This document shows positions 35,718 to 44,674 of a stretch of 64,000 nt of DNA, one piece after another (position 1 is the stretch's first letter; every line of letters starts with the position of its first letter). The notes under the pieces are model-generated. The model ran no database searches. It saw nothing but the letters and a program-made list of their open reading frames with translations, and was not told where the DNA came from. The translations under genes and the position numbers were made by a program. The DNA comes from UBA830 sp002295635. GTDB taxonomy: Bacteria > Pseudomonadota > Alphaproteobacteria > MPNO01 > UBA830. The stretch lies in contig DBHK01000026.1 of the NCBI GenBank assembly GCA_002295635.1, positions 62,001 through 126,000 of the forward strand. The letters run 5' to 3'.

Positions 35718-37268
35718 ATGTCCGGTAAGAAGACATACTATCTCACGACCCCAATATACTATGTGAACGATGCGCCTCACATTGGTCACGCATACACAAC
35801 GCTTGCTTGTGACGTACTCGCAAGGTTCAAGCGCCTTGACGGCTATGACGTCTTTTTCCTAACCGGAACAGATGAGCATGGTCAGAAAGTTGAAAATTCT
35901 GCTGAGGACTCAGGGCTAGATCCGCAGAGTTTTACGGATGCGGTTTCTCAGAATTTTCGTGAGCTCGCGGATTTCATGAATTACAGCCACGACTGCTTCA
36001 TCCGAACTACAGAGCCCCGCCACGCAAAGGCAAGCCAAGCACTCTGGACTGCGCTGCGGGAAAATGGGCACATTTATCTCGGCACTTATCAAGGTTGGTA
36101 CGCGGTTCGTGACGAGGCGTTCTACGCTGAAGACGAACTAGACGACGGAGCGGATGGAGAGAAAATCGCGCCATCCGGCGCAATATGCGAATGGGTGGAA
36201 GAACCTAGCTACTTCTTTGATCTTTCGAAATGGCAGGAACCGCTATTAAAGTTTTACGAAGATAACCCAGATTTCATCGCTCCGAAATCGCGCCGGAACG
36301 AAGTTATCAGCTTCGTTAAAGGCGGAATGCACGATCTCTCGGTGTCGCGTACCAGTTTTAAATGGGGCGTGGACGTACCCGGAGATGAGGGCCACATTAT
36401 GTATGTATGGCTCGACGCACTCACCAATTACATCACGGCTATGGATTACCCGGACCAAGACGCAAAACTTTATGCGAAGTTCTGGCCGGCAGATCTGCAC
36501 ATGGTCGGTAAAGATATCCTTCGTTTTCACGCGGTTTACTGGCCAGCCTTCTTGATGGGAGCCGGGCTTGAACCGCCGAAGCGAATATTCGCGCATGGGT
36601 GGTGGACCAATGAGGGAAAAAAAATCTCTAAATCGCTCGGCAACGTAATCGAGCCGCGCCAGATAGTGGAAACCTACGGGCTTGATCAGGTGCGTTATTT
36701 CCTGCTGCGGGAAGTACCGTTTGGCAATGATGGTGATTTTTCACATCGCTCTATGGTCAACCGGATTAATTCAGAACTCGCCAACGACCTTGGTAATTTG
36801 GCACAGCGTTCGTTATCCATGGTTGGCCGATACTGCAACGGCACTCTGCCTACGCCAGGTGATTTCTCGGATGGCGACAATGAAATTCTTTCCCATTCAG
36901 CAGGGGTCATTGATAACCTCCGTAACCATATTGATAATCAGGCCTTTCATGAGGCGCTGGAGACAATATGGATTTTAGTGCGTGCAGCCAACGCCTACGT
37001 CGACGTCCAAGCGCCGTGGCGGCTGCACAAGGAAGACCCAAAACGCCGCGATACAGTCTTGTACGTCCTGGCTGAAACTATCCGCCGCCTAGGTATCTAC
37101 ATCCAACCTTTTATGCCGGATTCGGCGGAGAAGATACTGAACCTGCTTGCCATCTCCAAGGACGCTCGAAATTTTGTGCATATCCGTCCGGAATACGCGA
37201 TGGCCGCCGGCTCGGCGCTGCCCAAGCCCGAACCCGTCTTCCCACGGTTCGTCGACGAAGATATTTAG
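35718..37268 (+). CDS. metG: Methionyl-tRNA synthetase
   Basis: 516 residues from the ATG at 35718, chosen because AAGGA lies 7 bp upstream and MSGKKTYYLTTPIYYVNDAPHIGHAYT is a natural start; ten extra codons to 35688 are possible. Class I synthetase: HIGH-like PHIGHAY near residue 20 and KISKSLGN (KMSKS variant) near 300. The zinc-knob cysteines are missing in the connective peptide, so this is the zinc-free, shorter MetRS form without the C-terminal dimerisation domain. Last functional gene of the block before the MFS pseudogene. Confidence 0.97.
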   Translation: MSGKKTYYLTTPIYYVNDAPHIGHAYTTLACDVLARFKRLDGYDVFFLTGTDEHGQKVENSAEDSGLDPQSFTDAVSQNFRELADFMNYSHDCFIRTTEPRHAKASQALWTALRENGHIYLGTYQGWYAVRDEAFYAEDELDDGADGEKIAPSGAICEWVEEPSYFFDLSKWQEPLLKFYEDNPDFIAPKSRRNEVISFVKGGMHDLSVSRTSFKWGVDVPGDEGHIMYVWLDALTNYITAMDYPDQDAKLYAKFWPADLHMVGKDILRFHAVYWPAFLMGAGLEPPKRIFAHGWWTNEGKKISKSLGNVIEPRQIVETYGLDQVRYFLLREVPFGNDGDFSHRSMVNRINSELANDLGNLAQRSLSMVGRYCNGTLPTPGDFSDGDNEILSHSAGVIDNLRNHIDNQAFHEALETIWILVRAANAYVDVQAPWRLHKEDPKRRDTVLYVLAETIRRLGIYIQPFMPDSAEKILNLLAISKDARNFVHIRPEYAMAAGSALPKPEPVFPRFVDEDI

Positions 37269-37294
37269 TAGGTCCTCTTGAGGGATAACGCCGC

Positions 37295-38234
37295 GTGAGC
37301 GACGCGGACGCCACTAAAGACTTCGCCTCCTTCGCCTATCGCGCTTTCACGCTATTGATCGCGGCCAAGCTGTTCGGGTGGATTGCACTAAACATGATAC
37401 TAGTGGCGATCGCCTATCAGGTTTATGACAAGACTGGAAATGTACTGAACCTCGCCTATTTCGGGCTAGCCACATTCACGCCGGCCTTGGGTGGCGTTGT
37501 GTACCTATAGGGCCGGACCGGAGGTACTCTATATCTCCGCCACTAACGCGCTTGGCATCGCAGCCGTCACTTCGCTGGCCATTAAAACCTGCATGGGGCG
37601 GGGCAAACGCCAGCCGACGACGCTGTCAACGCTGTTCGCCGGGCTGAGATACGTTTATGCGAAGAAGATTATATTTGGCGCTATAACGCTCGCCCTCCTG
37701 GTGCTGCTGCTGGGTGGCGCGACGGCACTGTTTCCAGTGTTCGCAAAGGATATCCTCGAAACCGGCGCTGCCGGGGCAGGATTCCTCCGTAGCGCCATGG
37801 CGGGCGGTGCCATGATTAAGCGGTATCGTGCTGACCCAGATCGCACTCGAACCCAATGTCGGGCGCAAAATGTTCGCAAACGTGTTGATTTTTGAGGTCT
37901 GAACACTTGTGTTCGGCCGATCGGAGACATACTGGCTGTCGCTGCTCACCGTGGCTGTCCTCGGGGCGGTCGACATGATCAGCCTCTATATTCGCGCCAA
38001 TCTTATCCAAATTGCTACGCCGGACGAGATGCGCGGTCGCGTTAGCGCCGTCAGTTCGGTATTTACCGGCGCGTCGAACGAAATCGGGAATTCAGGGCAG
38101 GAGTCATGGCCGCCGCTATCGGCGCGGTGACGGCAGTACTGGTTGGCGGCGTCGGCTCGATTGTAGTCGCGGCCTTTATCTGGAAAGCGTTTCCGCTGCT
38201 GGCACAGGTCGATAGGTTTAATCAGCCACCCTGA
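37295..38234 (+). pseudogene. Decayed MFS transporter (DHA3/EntS-like)
   Basis: Four consecutive fragments in shifting frames read as one MFS permease. TM1-2 starts at GTG 37295 (AAKLFGWIALNMILVAIAYQVYDKTG). After a shift near 37500 comes LYRAGPEVLYISATNALGIAAV and the TM7 region to about 37830. After another shift, FGRSETYWLSLLTVAVLGAVDMISLYIRANLIQ continues with the conserved TPDEMRGRVSAVSSVFTGASNEIG. Finally AAAIGAVTAVLVGGVGSIVVAAF from 38106 runs to a stop at 38234. TM3-5 are deleted. A functional protein is not possible from this DNA as given. It splits metG from tatD, which are usually neighbours. Confidence 0.85.
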
Positions 38235-38274
38235 TTGCGTGAATTCACGGACGGAGTGTGCTAAAGACCCACTC

Positions 38275-39063
38275 ATGCTTGTTGACAGCCATTGCCATCT
38301 TGATTTCGACGTTTTTGATGAAGACCGCGCGGATACTATCCGGCGTGCCAAAGACGCCGGGATAGGCACGATGGTGACCATTTGTACTCGCGTCACGCGT
38401 TTCGCACAGATCCTGAACATCGCCGAATCTGATCCTAATATATGGTGTTCCGTCGGCATTCACCCGCATCAGGCTGATGAAGAACCACTGTTAAGCACCG
38501 AGGACCTAGTTTCGCGGGCACAGAACCCGAAGGTCGTAGGCATCGGCGAAACCGGCCTTGACTACTACTACGACAACAGCGCACGGCACGTGCAGAAAGA
38601 AAGCTTTAGAACTCACATAGCGGCAGCGCGGGAAACAGGCCTACCGCTGATCGTCCATACCCGGGATGCCGACGCAGACATGGCCGACATCCTCGAGAAC
38701 GAAATGGAAAATGGTGCATTTTCTGGCGTGCTGCATTGTTTCTCATCGGGTGCTGAACTAGCCCGCCGGGCACTCAATATCGGATTCTACATCTCGCTTT
38801 CCGGTATTGTTACCTTCAAAAACGCTCAGGATCTCCGTAACATCGTCGAAAAGGTTCCACTGGACCGAATTCTGGTAGAAACTGATTCGCCGTTCCTTGC
38901 GCCGATCCCTAACCGGGGCCGGCGTAATGAACCGTCATTTGTGGTCCATACCGCTGCCAAGGTCGCCGAACTTAAGAACGTGAGTACCGAATTATTATCA
39001 ATTTCTTCCACAAATAATTTCTTCCGCCTTTTCAACAAAGCGCGCCGACCGCAAGTTGCATGA
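38275..39063 (+). CDS. TatD-family metal-dependent deoxyribonuclease/hydrolase
   Basis: 262 residues from the ATG at 38275 (MLVDSHCHLDF); a GTG 12 codons earlier lies in the pseudogene end and is less likely. TIM-barrel amidohydrolase fold with metal ligands H-x-H in DSHCHLD, Glu in GIGETGLDYYY near residue 90, His in IVHTRDAD and VLHCFSSG, and Asp in VETDSPFLAP near 200. TatD enzymes are 3'-5' DNases and D-aminoacyl-type hydrolases. Its stop overlaps the MBL gene start by 4 bp (ATGA), the usual metG-tatD-MBL order. Confidence 0.95.
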   Translation: MLVDSHCHLDFDVFDEDRADTIRRAKDAGIGTMVTICTRVTRFAQILNIAESDPNIWCSVGIHPHQADEEPLLSTEDLVSRAQNPKVVGIGETGLDYYYDNSARHVQKESFRTHIAAARETGLPLIVHTRDADADMADILENEMENGAFSGVLHCFSSGAELARRALNIGFYISLSGIVTFKNAQDLRNIVEKVPLDRILVETDSPFLAPIPNRGRRNEPSFVVHTAAKVAELKNVSTELLSISSTNNFFRLFNKARRPQVA

Positions 39064-39836
39064 AAATTACTATTTTGGGATGCGGTCCATCGCAAGGAGT
39101 ACCGGTAATCGGTAATAGATGGGGTAGCTGCGATCCTGAAAATCCTAAAAACCGTCGAACCCGTTCATCCATACTTGTAGAAGTAGATGGTGTTTCGATC
39201 TTAGTCGATACATCTCCGGATATACGTAATCAATTTTTATTCAACAAAATTAACATGATAGATGCGGTTCTTTACACACATCTACATTATGACCATGTCG
39301 GTGGGATCGGCGAGTTGCGAACGATTAGTTTCCTTGCAAAGAGCCGTATTGATATCTTTGGTACTCCGGCGACCCTAAAAACTCTCGAGAGCAATTGGAG
39401 TTATTTGTTTTCAGCCAAAGGTTCGCATGACCCAATTTTATACAAACCTGCCGTTGAGCCTCATCGCTTTGTTTATGGCACGCCATTTGACGTCCATGGG
39501 ATTAAAGTTCTGCCATTCGAACTCGATCACGGTATATGCGATACTGCAGGTTTCCGCATTGCGAACTTTGCATACACCACGGACGTTGTTGAAATGCCGG
39601 ACAGTGCTTTCGAAGTTCTAGAAGGGGTCGACACTTGGATTGTAGATTGCCTTCGTACCGAACCTCATCCGACACATTCCCATTTGGATCGGACGCTAGA
39701 GTGGATAGGCCGTGTTAATCCCAGACGGGCAGTGTTGACGCATATGAACCTCCAAACGGATTACGCCACGATAAATGCTCTTTGTCCCGATGGGGTTGAA
39801 CCTGCCTATGATGGGATGACCCTTAATATACCGTGA
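39060..39836 (+). CDS. MBL-fold metallo-hydrolase (PhnP-like)
   Basis: 258 residues of the metallo-beta-lactamase superfamily, in the PhnP phosphodiesterase branch. It opens MKITILGCGPSQGVPVIG, with two cysteines in the CGPS and WGSCDPENP segments, the metal motif HLHYDHVGG near residue 77, Asp in YTTDVVEMP near 160-175, and final His in LTHMNLQTDY. Likely a cyclic phosphodiesterase acting on a nucleotide-derived small molecule; the exact substrate is not known. Translationally coupled to tatD. Confidence 0.9.
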   Translation: MKITILGCGPSQGVPVIGNRWGSCDPENPKNRRTRSSILVEVDGVSILVDTSPDIRNQFLFNKINMIDAVLYTHLHYDHVGGIGELRTISFLAKSRIDIFGTPATLKTLESNWSYLFSAKGSHDPILYKPAVEPHRFVYGTPFDVHGIKVLPFELDHGICDTAGFRIANFAYTTDVVEMPDSAFEVLEGVDTWIVDCLRTEPHPTHSHLDRTLEWIGRVNPRRAVLTHMNLQTDYATINALCPDGVEPAYDGMTLNIP

Positions 39837-39984
39837 TTTACCAATTGGTTTTTATCCATAATATACATTATGCGACATTTGTCTTAAGTTGCTTGTTACT
39901 TGTTCCGCCGCCCCCGCTTGCAAACATGTCCGGACTATTCTGAAAAAACTCGATATTGAAGACAATTTTAAATACGTTGTTCGA

Positions 39985-40824
39985 ATGGAAAATCACGACA
40001 CACCACAAAAAACTCCAACACCAATTCAAAACCTACTAGACACAATGGAACAACTCCGGGACCCTAAAACAGGGTGTCCATGGGACATTGAACAAACCCC
40101 AGAAACTATTGCCCCCTTCACAATCGAAGAGGCTTATGAAGTCGTCGACGCAATCACATGCAATGATGATGAACAACTCAAAGACGAACTCGGTGACCTC
40201 CTTTTTCAGGTCGTCTTTTATGCACAGATGTCCCGCGAAAATGGTGGATTTGACTTTGACGATATTGCTAATGGCATCACAAAAAAAATGCGTAGCAGAC
40301 ATCCACATGTTTTTGGGGCTGCCAAGACTCGTTCCAGCGAGAGACAAACCGCCGCTTGGGAGGCACAAAAGGCGGAGGAACGTAGCGCTCGCGCCGCAAA
40401 AACAGGAAGTCCGCCAAGCGCACTGGATGGGATAGCCCTCGCCCTCCCGGCGCTAATGCGGGCACAGAAAATGCAAAAACGCGCATCTCGCGAAGGCTTC
40501 GACTGGACAGAACTGATGCCGGTGATCGCAAAAATTCGTGAAGAACTTCATGAAGTAGAAGAAGAGGTTAGGGCTCAGGTTTCTAATACTCGATTAAAGG
40601 ACGAGATCGGAGATTTGATCTTTGCAAGCGTTAATCTATCTCGCCACCTTGGTGTCGATGCTGAAGATGCGCTCCGAGAAGCAACATCAAAATTCGAACG
40701 CCGTTTCCGTTACGTCGAAGCCAGCCTTGGTGATGAGGGAATTTCGCTGTCTGATGCCACCATAGATCAGATGGAGGCAAAATGGTCGGAGGCTAAGATT
40801 AAAGAATACCAAATAAACGACTGA
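39985..40824 (+). CDS. mazG: Nucleoside triphosphate pyrophosphohydrolase MazG
   Basis: 279 residues from the ATG at 39985; longer in-frame text back to 39889 lacks a ribosome site and family similarity. Two tandem MazG folds: the first with LRDPKTGCPWDIEQTPETI and metal motif EEAYEVVDAI...DELGDLLFQVVFYA near residues 50-90, the second with KIREELHEVEEEV...DEIGDLIFASVNLSRHL near 180-225. It hydrolyses (d)NTPs to monophosphate and PPi, clearing non-canonical nucleotides and modulating ppGpp. Last gene of the metG-tatD-MBL-mazG string. Confidence 0.95.
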   Translation: MENHDTPQKTPTPIQNLLDTMEQLRDPKTGCPWDIEQTPETIAPFTIEEAYEVVDAITCNDDEQLKDELGDLLFQVVFYAQMSRENGGFDFDDIANGITKKMRSRHPHVFGAAKTRSSERQTAAWEAQKAEERSARAAKTGSPPSALDGIALALPALMRAQKMQKRASREGFDWTELMPVIAKIREELHEVEEEVRAQVSNTRLKDEIGDLIFASVNLSRHLGVDAEDALREATSKFERRFRYVEASLGDEGISLSDATIDQMEAKWSEAKIKEYQIND

Positions 40825-40852
40825 ACTGTGAATCTCTCAATAATTTGTATTG

Positions 40853-41347
40853 TTAATCTTGATTGTTTGGCATTAATCGGCAATACGCTGGTAATTCAAT
40901 TTGTTCTCTCGCAATCGTTCTTTCATAAACTTTGTACTGCCCATCACTATATCTGGGGCAATCTAAGGCTAAACCCGAACTAATAAGTTCGGCTCCGATA
41001 TCTTGTCCCTGGAAGAAACATTTCCCAACAAGCCTGTCGTAGGTTTTTTCGCCGTTCAATTCGCAGCGTATACGCTTACCCATTATAAGCCGATAAATAA
41101 AAGCTTTTGATTGTTTGCCTAAAGCCTCCCCTATTTCTGGTGCCGAGACACCGTTAAGTCGGATTGCAATTGGCCCTATCTCAATAGTATCCCCGTCACG
41201 TATTTTAGTGACATGACCTTCAACCACGGTCATGTCTGCCTCCGCTGTGGCCGAGGACACTATCATCACTATACCCAGCGCGACTCCATATCGGTTGCGG
41301 AACAATACCCTATCCTTCCCCCCTGCCCTCACAAACCTCACCAGCAT
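40853..41347 (-). CDS. Secreted thermonuclease-like (SNase) protein
   Basis: 164 residues. A basic N-terminus and hydrophobic core (YGVALGIVMIVSSATAEA, about 20-37) predict export. The SNase OB fold follows: VEGHVTKIRDGDTIEIGPIAIRLNGVSAPEIGE contains the Ca-binding Asp pair and the catalytic Arg and Glu, and YDRLVGKCFFQGQDIGAELISSGLALDCPR provides the second Arg. It probably degrades extracellular or periplasmic nucleic acid for phosphate or carbon. Convergent with mazG. Confidence 0.88.
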   Translation of the reverse strand: MLVRFVRAGGKDRVLFRNRYGVALGIVMIVSSATAEADMTVVEGHVTKIRDGDTIEIGPIAIRLNGVSAPEIGEALGKQSKAFIYRLIMGKRIRCELNGEKTYDRLVGKCFFQGQDIGAELISSGLALDCPRYSDGQYKVYERTIAREQIELPAYCRLMPNNQD

Positions 41348-41419
41348 TTAAAGTTCCAATCTGGAGAAAATAACGGTTAAAATACGGAAGTAACGTTACA
41401 CGCCCCGAGAGTAGACGGG

Positions 41420-43771
41420 TCATTTGGAATCAAACTTCCATACCCCATCCCATTCTTTTGGATCTTCAGCCTTTAGCTTGGTACAACGATCTATATATAT
41501 TGTTGACAAAAGATCATTTTCGTTAGCTGCGACGGACTTTTTAAAAGAATTAATTGCTTTATCCCAGTCCCCGCTGACAAAGTGCTCCCGCCCCTCTTTG
41601 AAATGCCCAACAACCTCCATTAAATTTGGAAATGTATCACTGGTATGGAAATCCAAGACCTCGAATACCCCCACGGGCTCTGTTTTTCCTTTAACAATTA
41701 CCTCATCAATGTGTCTAACTTGGTAGGTGCCTTTAAGATTTTGGTGTGTGAATTCGCTTATAAGAATTCTCGCGGCATAAGCTTTACACGCGCTTTCTAA
41801 GCGGGCTGCCAAATTAACTCCGTCACCGATCATGGTGTAGTCCATTCTCTTTGACGACCCGATGTTTCCTGAAACAACCTTGTCGGTATTCAAACCAATG
41901 CCCATATCCACTGGCATTTTACCTTCGGCCTCCCTTTGAATATTCCAGTCTCTTAGCCTTTTGATCATGTTTATCGCTGAACGGACAGCCCGGTCTTCAT
42001 CGTCCTCGTGAGCGACCGGCACGCCAAATCCCGCCATAATTGCATCACCAATGAATTTATCGACCATACCTTCCTGCTCGGTTATCGCTTCAACCATTAT
42101 GTCAAAGTATTCATTTAAAAGAGTAACAGTACCCTGGGCACCTAAGGTCTCAGTGATTGTTGTAAAGCCTCGAACGTCAGAAAAAAGCAGTGTCGCGACA
42201 GTTTCCTGCCCCCCCATAATATCGTTTCCGTCGCTCATTAATTTATCTGCAATACCCGGATCGATGTATCGAGACATTGTAGATTTCATACGTTTCTCAT
42301 CGGAGATATCCTCGATCATAACGAGGGTCCCCAAGTGCTCATCAACTTGATCCATCCTGCCATCCGGATCTTGATTACGGAGCGGCAGAAAACTTAAGTT
42401 TGCCGATACTGTGTCCCCTGCGGTTCCAACTTGGAATTCCGCATCAAAGATTAGATCGGCATTCCTTGTCGCTTCGCATGTTTTTATTTTTTCGGCGATC
42501 ACGGAACGACCTTCTGAGAAAAATTCTTCAGCCTTCTTCCCAAGTATTTCAGCCGCTTGGACCTGAAGGATTTTTAAGCCTGCCTTATTACAGGTTATTA
42601 TGTCACCTGCCGCGTCAATCGTGATAACCGCATTGGACATGCTCGTGAGCATGCTGTGATTATATGCCCGTTCCTTCGAGACATCCTCGAAGAGTTTTGC
42701 GTTTTCGAGAGCAATAGAAACTTGTTGAGTAAATGCCTTGAGCCGGGACTCATCCTCTTCCGTGAATCCGCCCCCTTTTTTATTCAATACTTGGGTACAA
42801 CCAATGCAGTCACCGTCTTTATTGGTAATGGGAACGCACAATATTGAGCTCGTAAAATAACCTGTTTGTCGATCAAAACTTGGATTGAACCGGAGGTCAG
42901 CATAGGCGTGCGGTATATTTATCGTCTCGTGAGACTGAAAAACTGCCCCGGCTATACCTACGTCGTTCGGTAGTCGGATCTCGCCAATACCATCACCCAT
43001 TGCGACACGAGAGAAAAGTTCATTTGTTTTTATATCATTGAGAAAAAGCGTTGCTCTATCGGCATTGAGCATATTTGTTGCCTCTACCATCACCCTCTGA
43101 AGAAGCGTCCCGAGCTCTATTTCCGCGGTTACGTCGGATACAACATCAAGGAATTTCATTTCTTTATCGCGGGATTTTTGCATATCCTCGATACCCTGGG
43201 CATTCTGCAAGGTAACCGACGCTTGGGCTGCTATTGCTTCGACTATATCGAGATCATCTTTAGTGAAACGCCCTTTGCATTTATTTAGGATTTGAAGGAC
43301 ACCAATCACGTCATTCCGGGCAGTTCTTATTGGCGTGCAGAGTATGCTTTTTGTTACAAAGCCGGTTTGTTCATCTATCCCGGAGTTAAAACGTTCGTCT
43401 TCGTATGGTCTATGGACAATCTCCCCGACACCGGATCGGAATACTGAGCCCGCTATTCCGCTAGAATTAAGTAGCCGTATTTCCCTAGTTAACTCACCCT
43501 GAGCTACTCTGGAATATAGTTCTCCAGTTATTGGATCATTAAGGAATAAGCTGCCCCTCTCAGCACTTAATTCTCTGGTAGTTATATCTACAAGCTCCCA
43601 AAGGATTTCACTCAAGCTATCCTTCCCAGCGATGTTTTGACTTACGGATAAAAGCAAGCCCCGTTTTCGGAGTTGTTTTTGTGCACTTTTCAGATGAAGT
43701 CGGAGTTCTTCAGCGGACAGTAGATCTAATTCGTTCTCAGTAATCTTCTCGATACGGTTTACACGAGCCAT
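41420..43771 (-). CDS. GAF-GAF-PAS class III nucleotidyl cyclase
   Basis: 783 residues, cytoplasmic. Short N-terminal helix (about 1-45), GAF1 (about 50-195) and GAF2 (about 215-365), which share the LSAERGSLFLND / LNADRATLFLND opening and a GIAGSVF / GIAGAVF block, then PAS (about 375-490: AVITIDAAGDIITCNKAGLKILQ). The cyclase linker SRYIDPGIADKL is near 500. The catalytic domain has metal Asp in LLFSDVRGFT (near 527) and FIGDAIMAGFG, Lys in MVDKFIGD with Thr in YTMIGDGVN (class IIIb type), and Asn/Arg in VNLAARLE. A C-terminal TPR-like helical pair (about 720-783) ends the protein. The 36-repeat coiled-coil gene is 6 bp upstream. GAF ligand is unknown. Confidence 0.94.
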   Translation of the reverse strand: MARVNRIEKITENELDLLSAEELRLHLKSAQKQLRKRGLLLSVSQNIAGKDSLSEILWELVDITTRELSAERGSLFLNDPITGELYSRVAQGELTREIRLLNSSGIAGSVFRSGVGEIVHRPYEDERFNSGIDEQTGFVTKSILCTPIRTARNDVIGVLQILNKCKGRFTKDDLDIVEAIAAQASVTLQNAQGIEDMQKSRDKEMKFLDVVSDVTAEIELGTLLQRVMVEATNMLNADRATLFLNDIKTNELFSRVAMGDGIGEIRLPNDVGIAGAVFQSHETINIPHAYADLRFNPSFDRQTGYFTSSILCVPITNKDGDCIGCTQVLNKKGGGFTEEDESRLKAFTQQVSIALENAKLFEDVSKERAYNHSMLTSMSNAVITIDAAGDIITCNKAGLKILQVQAAEILGKKAEEFFSEGRSVIAEKIKTCEATRNADLIFDAEFQVGTAGDTVSANLSFLPLRNQDPDGRMDQVDEHLGTLVMIEDISDEKRMKSTMSRYIDPGIADKLMSDGNDIMGGQETVATLLFSDVRGFTTITETLGAQGTVTLLNEYFDIMVEAITEQEGMVDKFIGDAIMAGFGVPVAHEDDEDRAVRSAINMIKRLRDWNIQREAEGKMPVDMGIGLNTDKVVSGNIGSSKRMDYTMIGDGVNLAARLESACKAYAARILISEFTHQNLKGTYQVRHIDEVIVKGKTEPVGVFEVLDFHTSDTFPNLMEVVGHFKEGREHFVSGDWDKAINSFKKSVAANENDLLSTIYIDRCTKLKAEDPKEWDGVWKFDSK

Positions 43772-43777
43772 AAACGT

Positions 43778-44350
43778 TTACTCCCCCGTCAACATCTCTA
43801 ATTTTGTTCTCAACAGATAGATGGTCTCTTGTAGCTGTTCCGACTCCTTACGGTTCTCCAGTTTTTGTTTTTGGATTTCATCCTCTGCCGTCGCCTTTTG
43901 CATTTCTAACTCTGTACGAAGGTTAAAAGCAGTCTGTTTTAATTGGGAAATTTCGTCGGTTGACCTTTGGACCGCATCCTGAACCGCAGCATTTTTCTCG
44001 AACGTTGAGCTTTCAAGTTCTATCCGCAAGCTGGAGATAGTCTCCTTAAGCTGAGTAACTTCATCGGCTGAGTTCTGCACAGCCCGTTGAACAGCCGCAT
44101 TTTTTTCAAATGACAAACTTTCTAACTCATTCCGAAGCTCTGAAACCATCCGCTTCAACTGCGCAATATCATCGGCATATTTCTGTATAGCCTTTTGCAC
44201 TGTCGCATCTGTTTCAGATTTTTGGTTTTCTAATTCTGTTCTAAGGGCGCTTATTAACTCATAGCCTTTCCTATTCTCAATATCCATTTGCTGGAATTTA
44301 GAATTGTCGATATTAAAACTTTCAGTCCGCTTACGCATTATCCTCCCCAA
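43778..44350 (-). CDS. Coiled-coil protein built of four 36-residue tandem repeats
   Basis: 190 residues with no recognised domain. After a basic 32-residue head come repeats at 33-68, 69-104, 105-140 and 141-176, plus a 14-residue partial copy 177-190. Each has the pattern (I/V)xxLRxELE....(A/T)VQ.A(V/I)Q...DE(I/V).QLK. A 36-residue unit fits two hendecads plus two heptads, i.e. a continuous, slightly underwound coiled coil about 20 nm long. Repeats 2 and 3 are nearly identical; repeat 4 is more diverged. The gene ends 6 bp before the GAF-GAF-PAS cyclase start, so the two are cotranscribed. A scaffold or signal-rod role for the cyclase is inferred. Confidence 0.85.
   Translation of the reverse strand: MGRIMRKRTESFNIDNSKFQQMDIENRKGYELISALRTELENQKSETDATVQKAIQKYADDIAQLKRMVSELRNELESLSFEKNAAVQRAVQNSADEVTQLKETISSLRIELESSTFEKNAAVQDAVQRSTDEISQLKQTAFNLRTELEMQKATAEDEIQKQKLENRKESEQLQETIYLLRTKLEMLTGE
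43781..44254 (-). repeat. 108-bp intragenic tandem repeat (4.4 copies)
   Basis: The coding DNA for the 36-residue units repeats with a 108-bp period: 44147-44254, 44039-44146, 43931-44038, 43823-43930 and a partial 43781-43822. The middle copies share long near-identical runs around the GCATTTTT(C/T)TC block, which suggests relatively recent duplication of the unit within the gene. Confidence 0.8.
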
Positions 44351-44674
44351 ATACCGAATAAAGACCCGAGAGCAAGCGCAATGTGCGCTTATACCGAGAT
44401 CGCTTCAACCTCCTTAGACTAGCTGATATATAGGAGGTCTTCGTTATGCGGATGTCAGCGTTAGAGATATCGACCGCGACAAGATAAGAAATGATCTTCT
44501 CATGATCACAACGACAAAGATCTTCTAAAGAAAAAAATGTTAGCTACCAATCTTTAATAGCAAATTATCAGGCCTCCCAAAAAATATGCTTATTGGCTGA
44601 TTAATTCTCCTCGCCCCAGAATTTGACCACCCGCCCCTTTTTATTATCCTCACACGCAACTGGAGGATATTTTT
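44351..44674. other. Divergent spacer between coiled-coil/cyclase operon and dienelactone hydrolase gene
   Basis: 324 bp holding promoters in both directions. Visible items: inverted repeat AAGCGCA-atg-TGCGCTT at 44374-44390, a hairpin with a perfect Shine-Dalgarno in one arm plus a 13-codon ORF (listed separately), and a direct repeat GATCTTCT at 44493 and 44519. No larger gene is supportable. Confidence 0.5.
44408..44487 (+). promoter_or_regulatory. Possible leader ORF with hairpin-sequestered Shine-Dalgarno
   Basis: ACCTCCT at 44408-44414 can pair with AGGAGGT at 44432-44438, a full-consensus ribosome site. Seven bases later ATG 44446 starts a 13-codon frame (MRMSALEISTATR) ending TAA at 44487, some 187 bp before the dienelactone hydrolase start. 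Such an arrangement could be a translated leader controlled by RNA folding. There is no direct evidence that the region is transcribed, and the peptide has no tell-tale codon run. Confidence 0.3.

Noticed and set aside
39889..39984. N-terminal extension of MazG by 32 residues.
   Set aside because: No ribosome site at the TTG and the extension does not look like a MazG start, while ATG 39985 fits the family length.
43781..44254. CRISPR-like reading of the 108-bp periodic DNA.
   Set aside because: The period is the coding repeat of a coiled-coil protein, with no short constant repeat and variable spacers.
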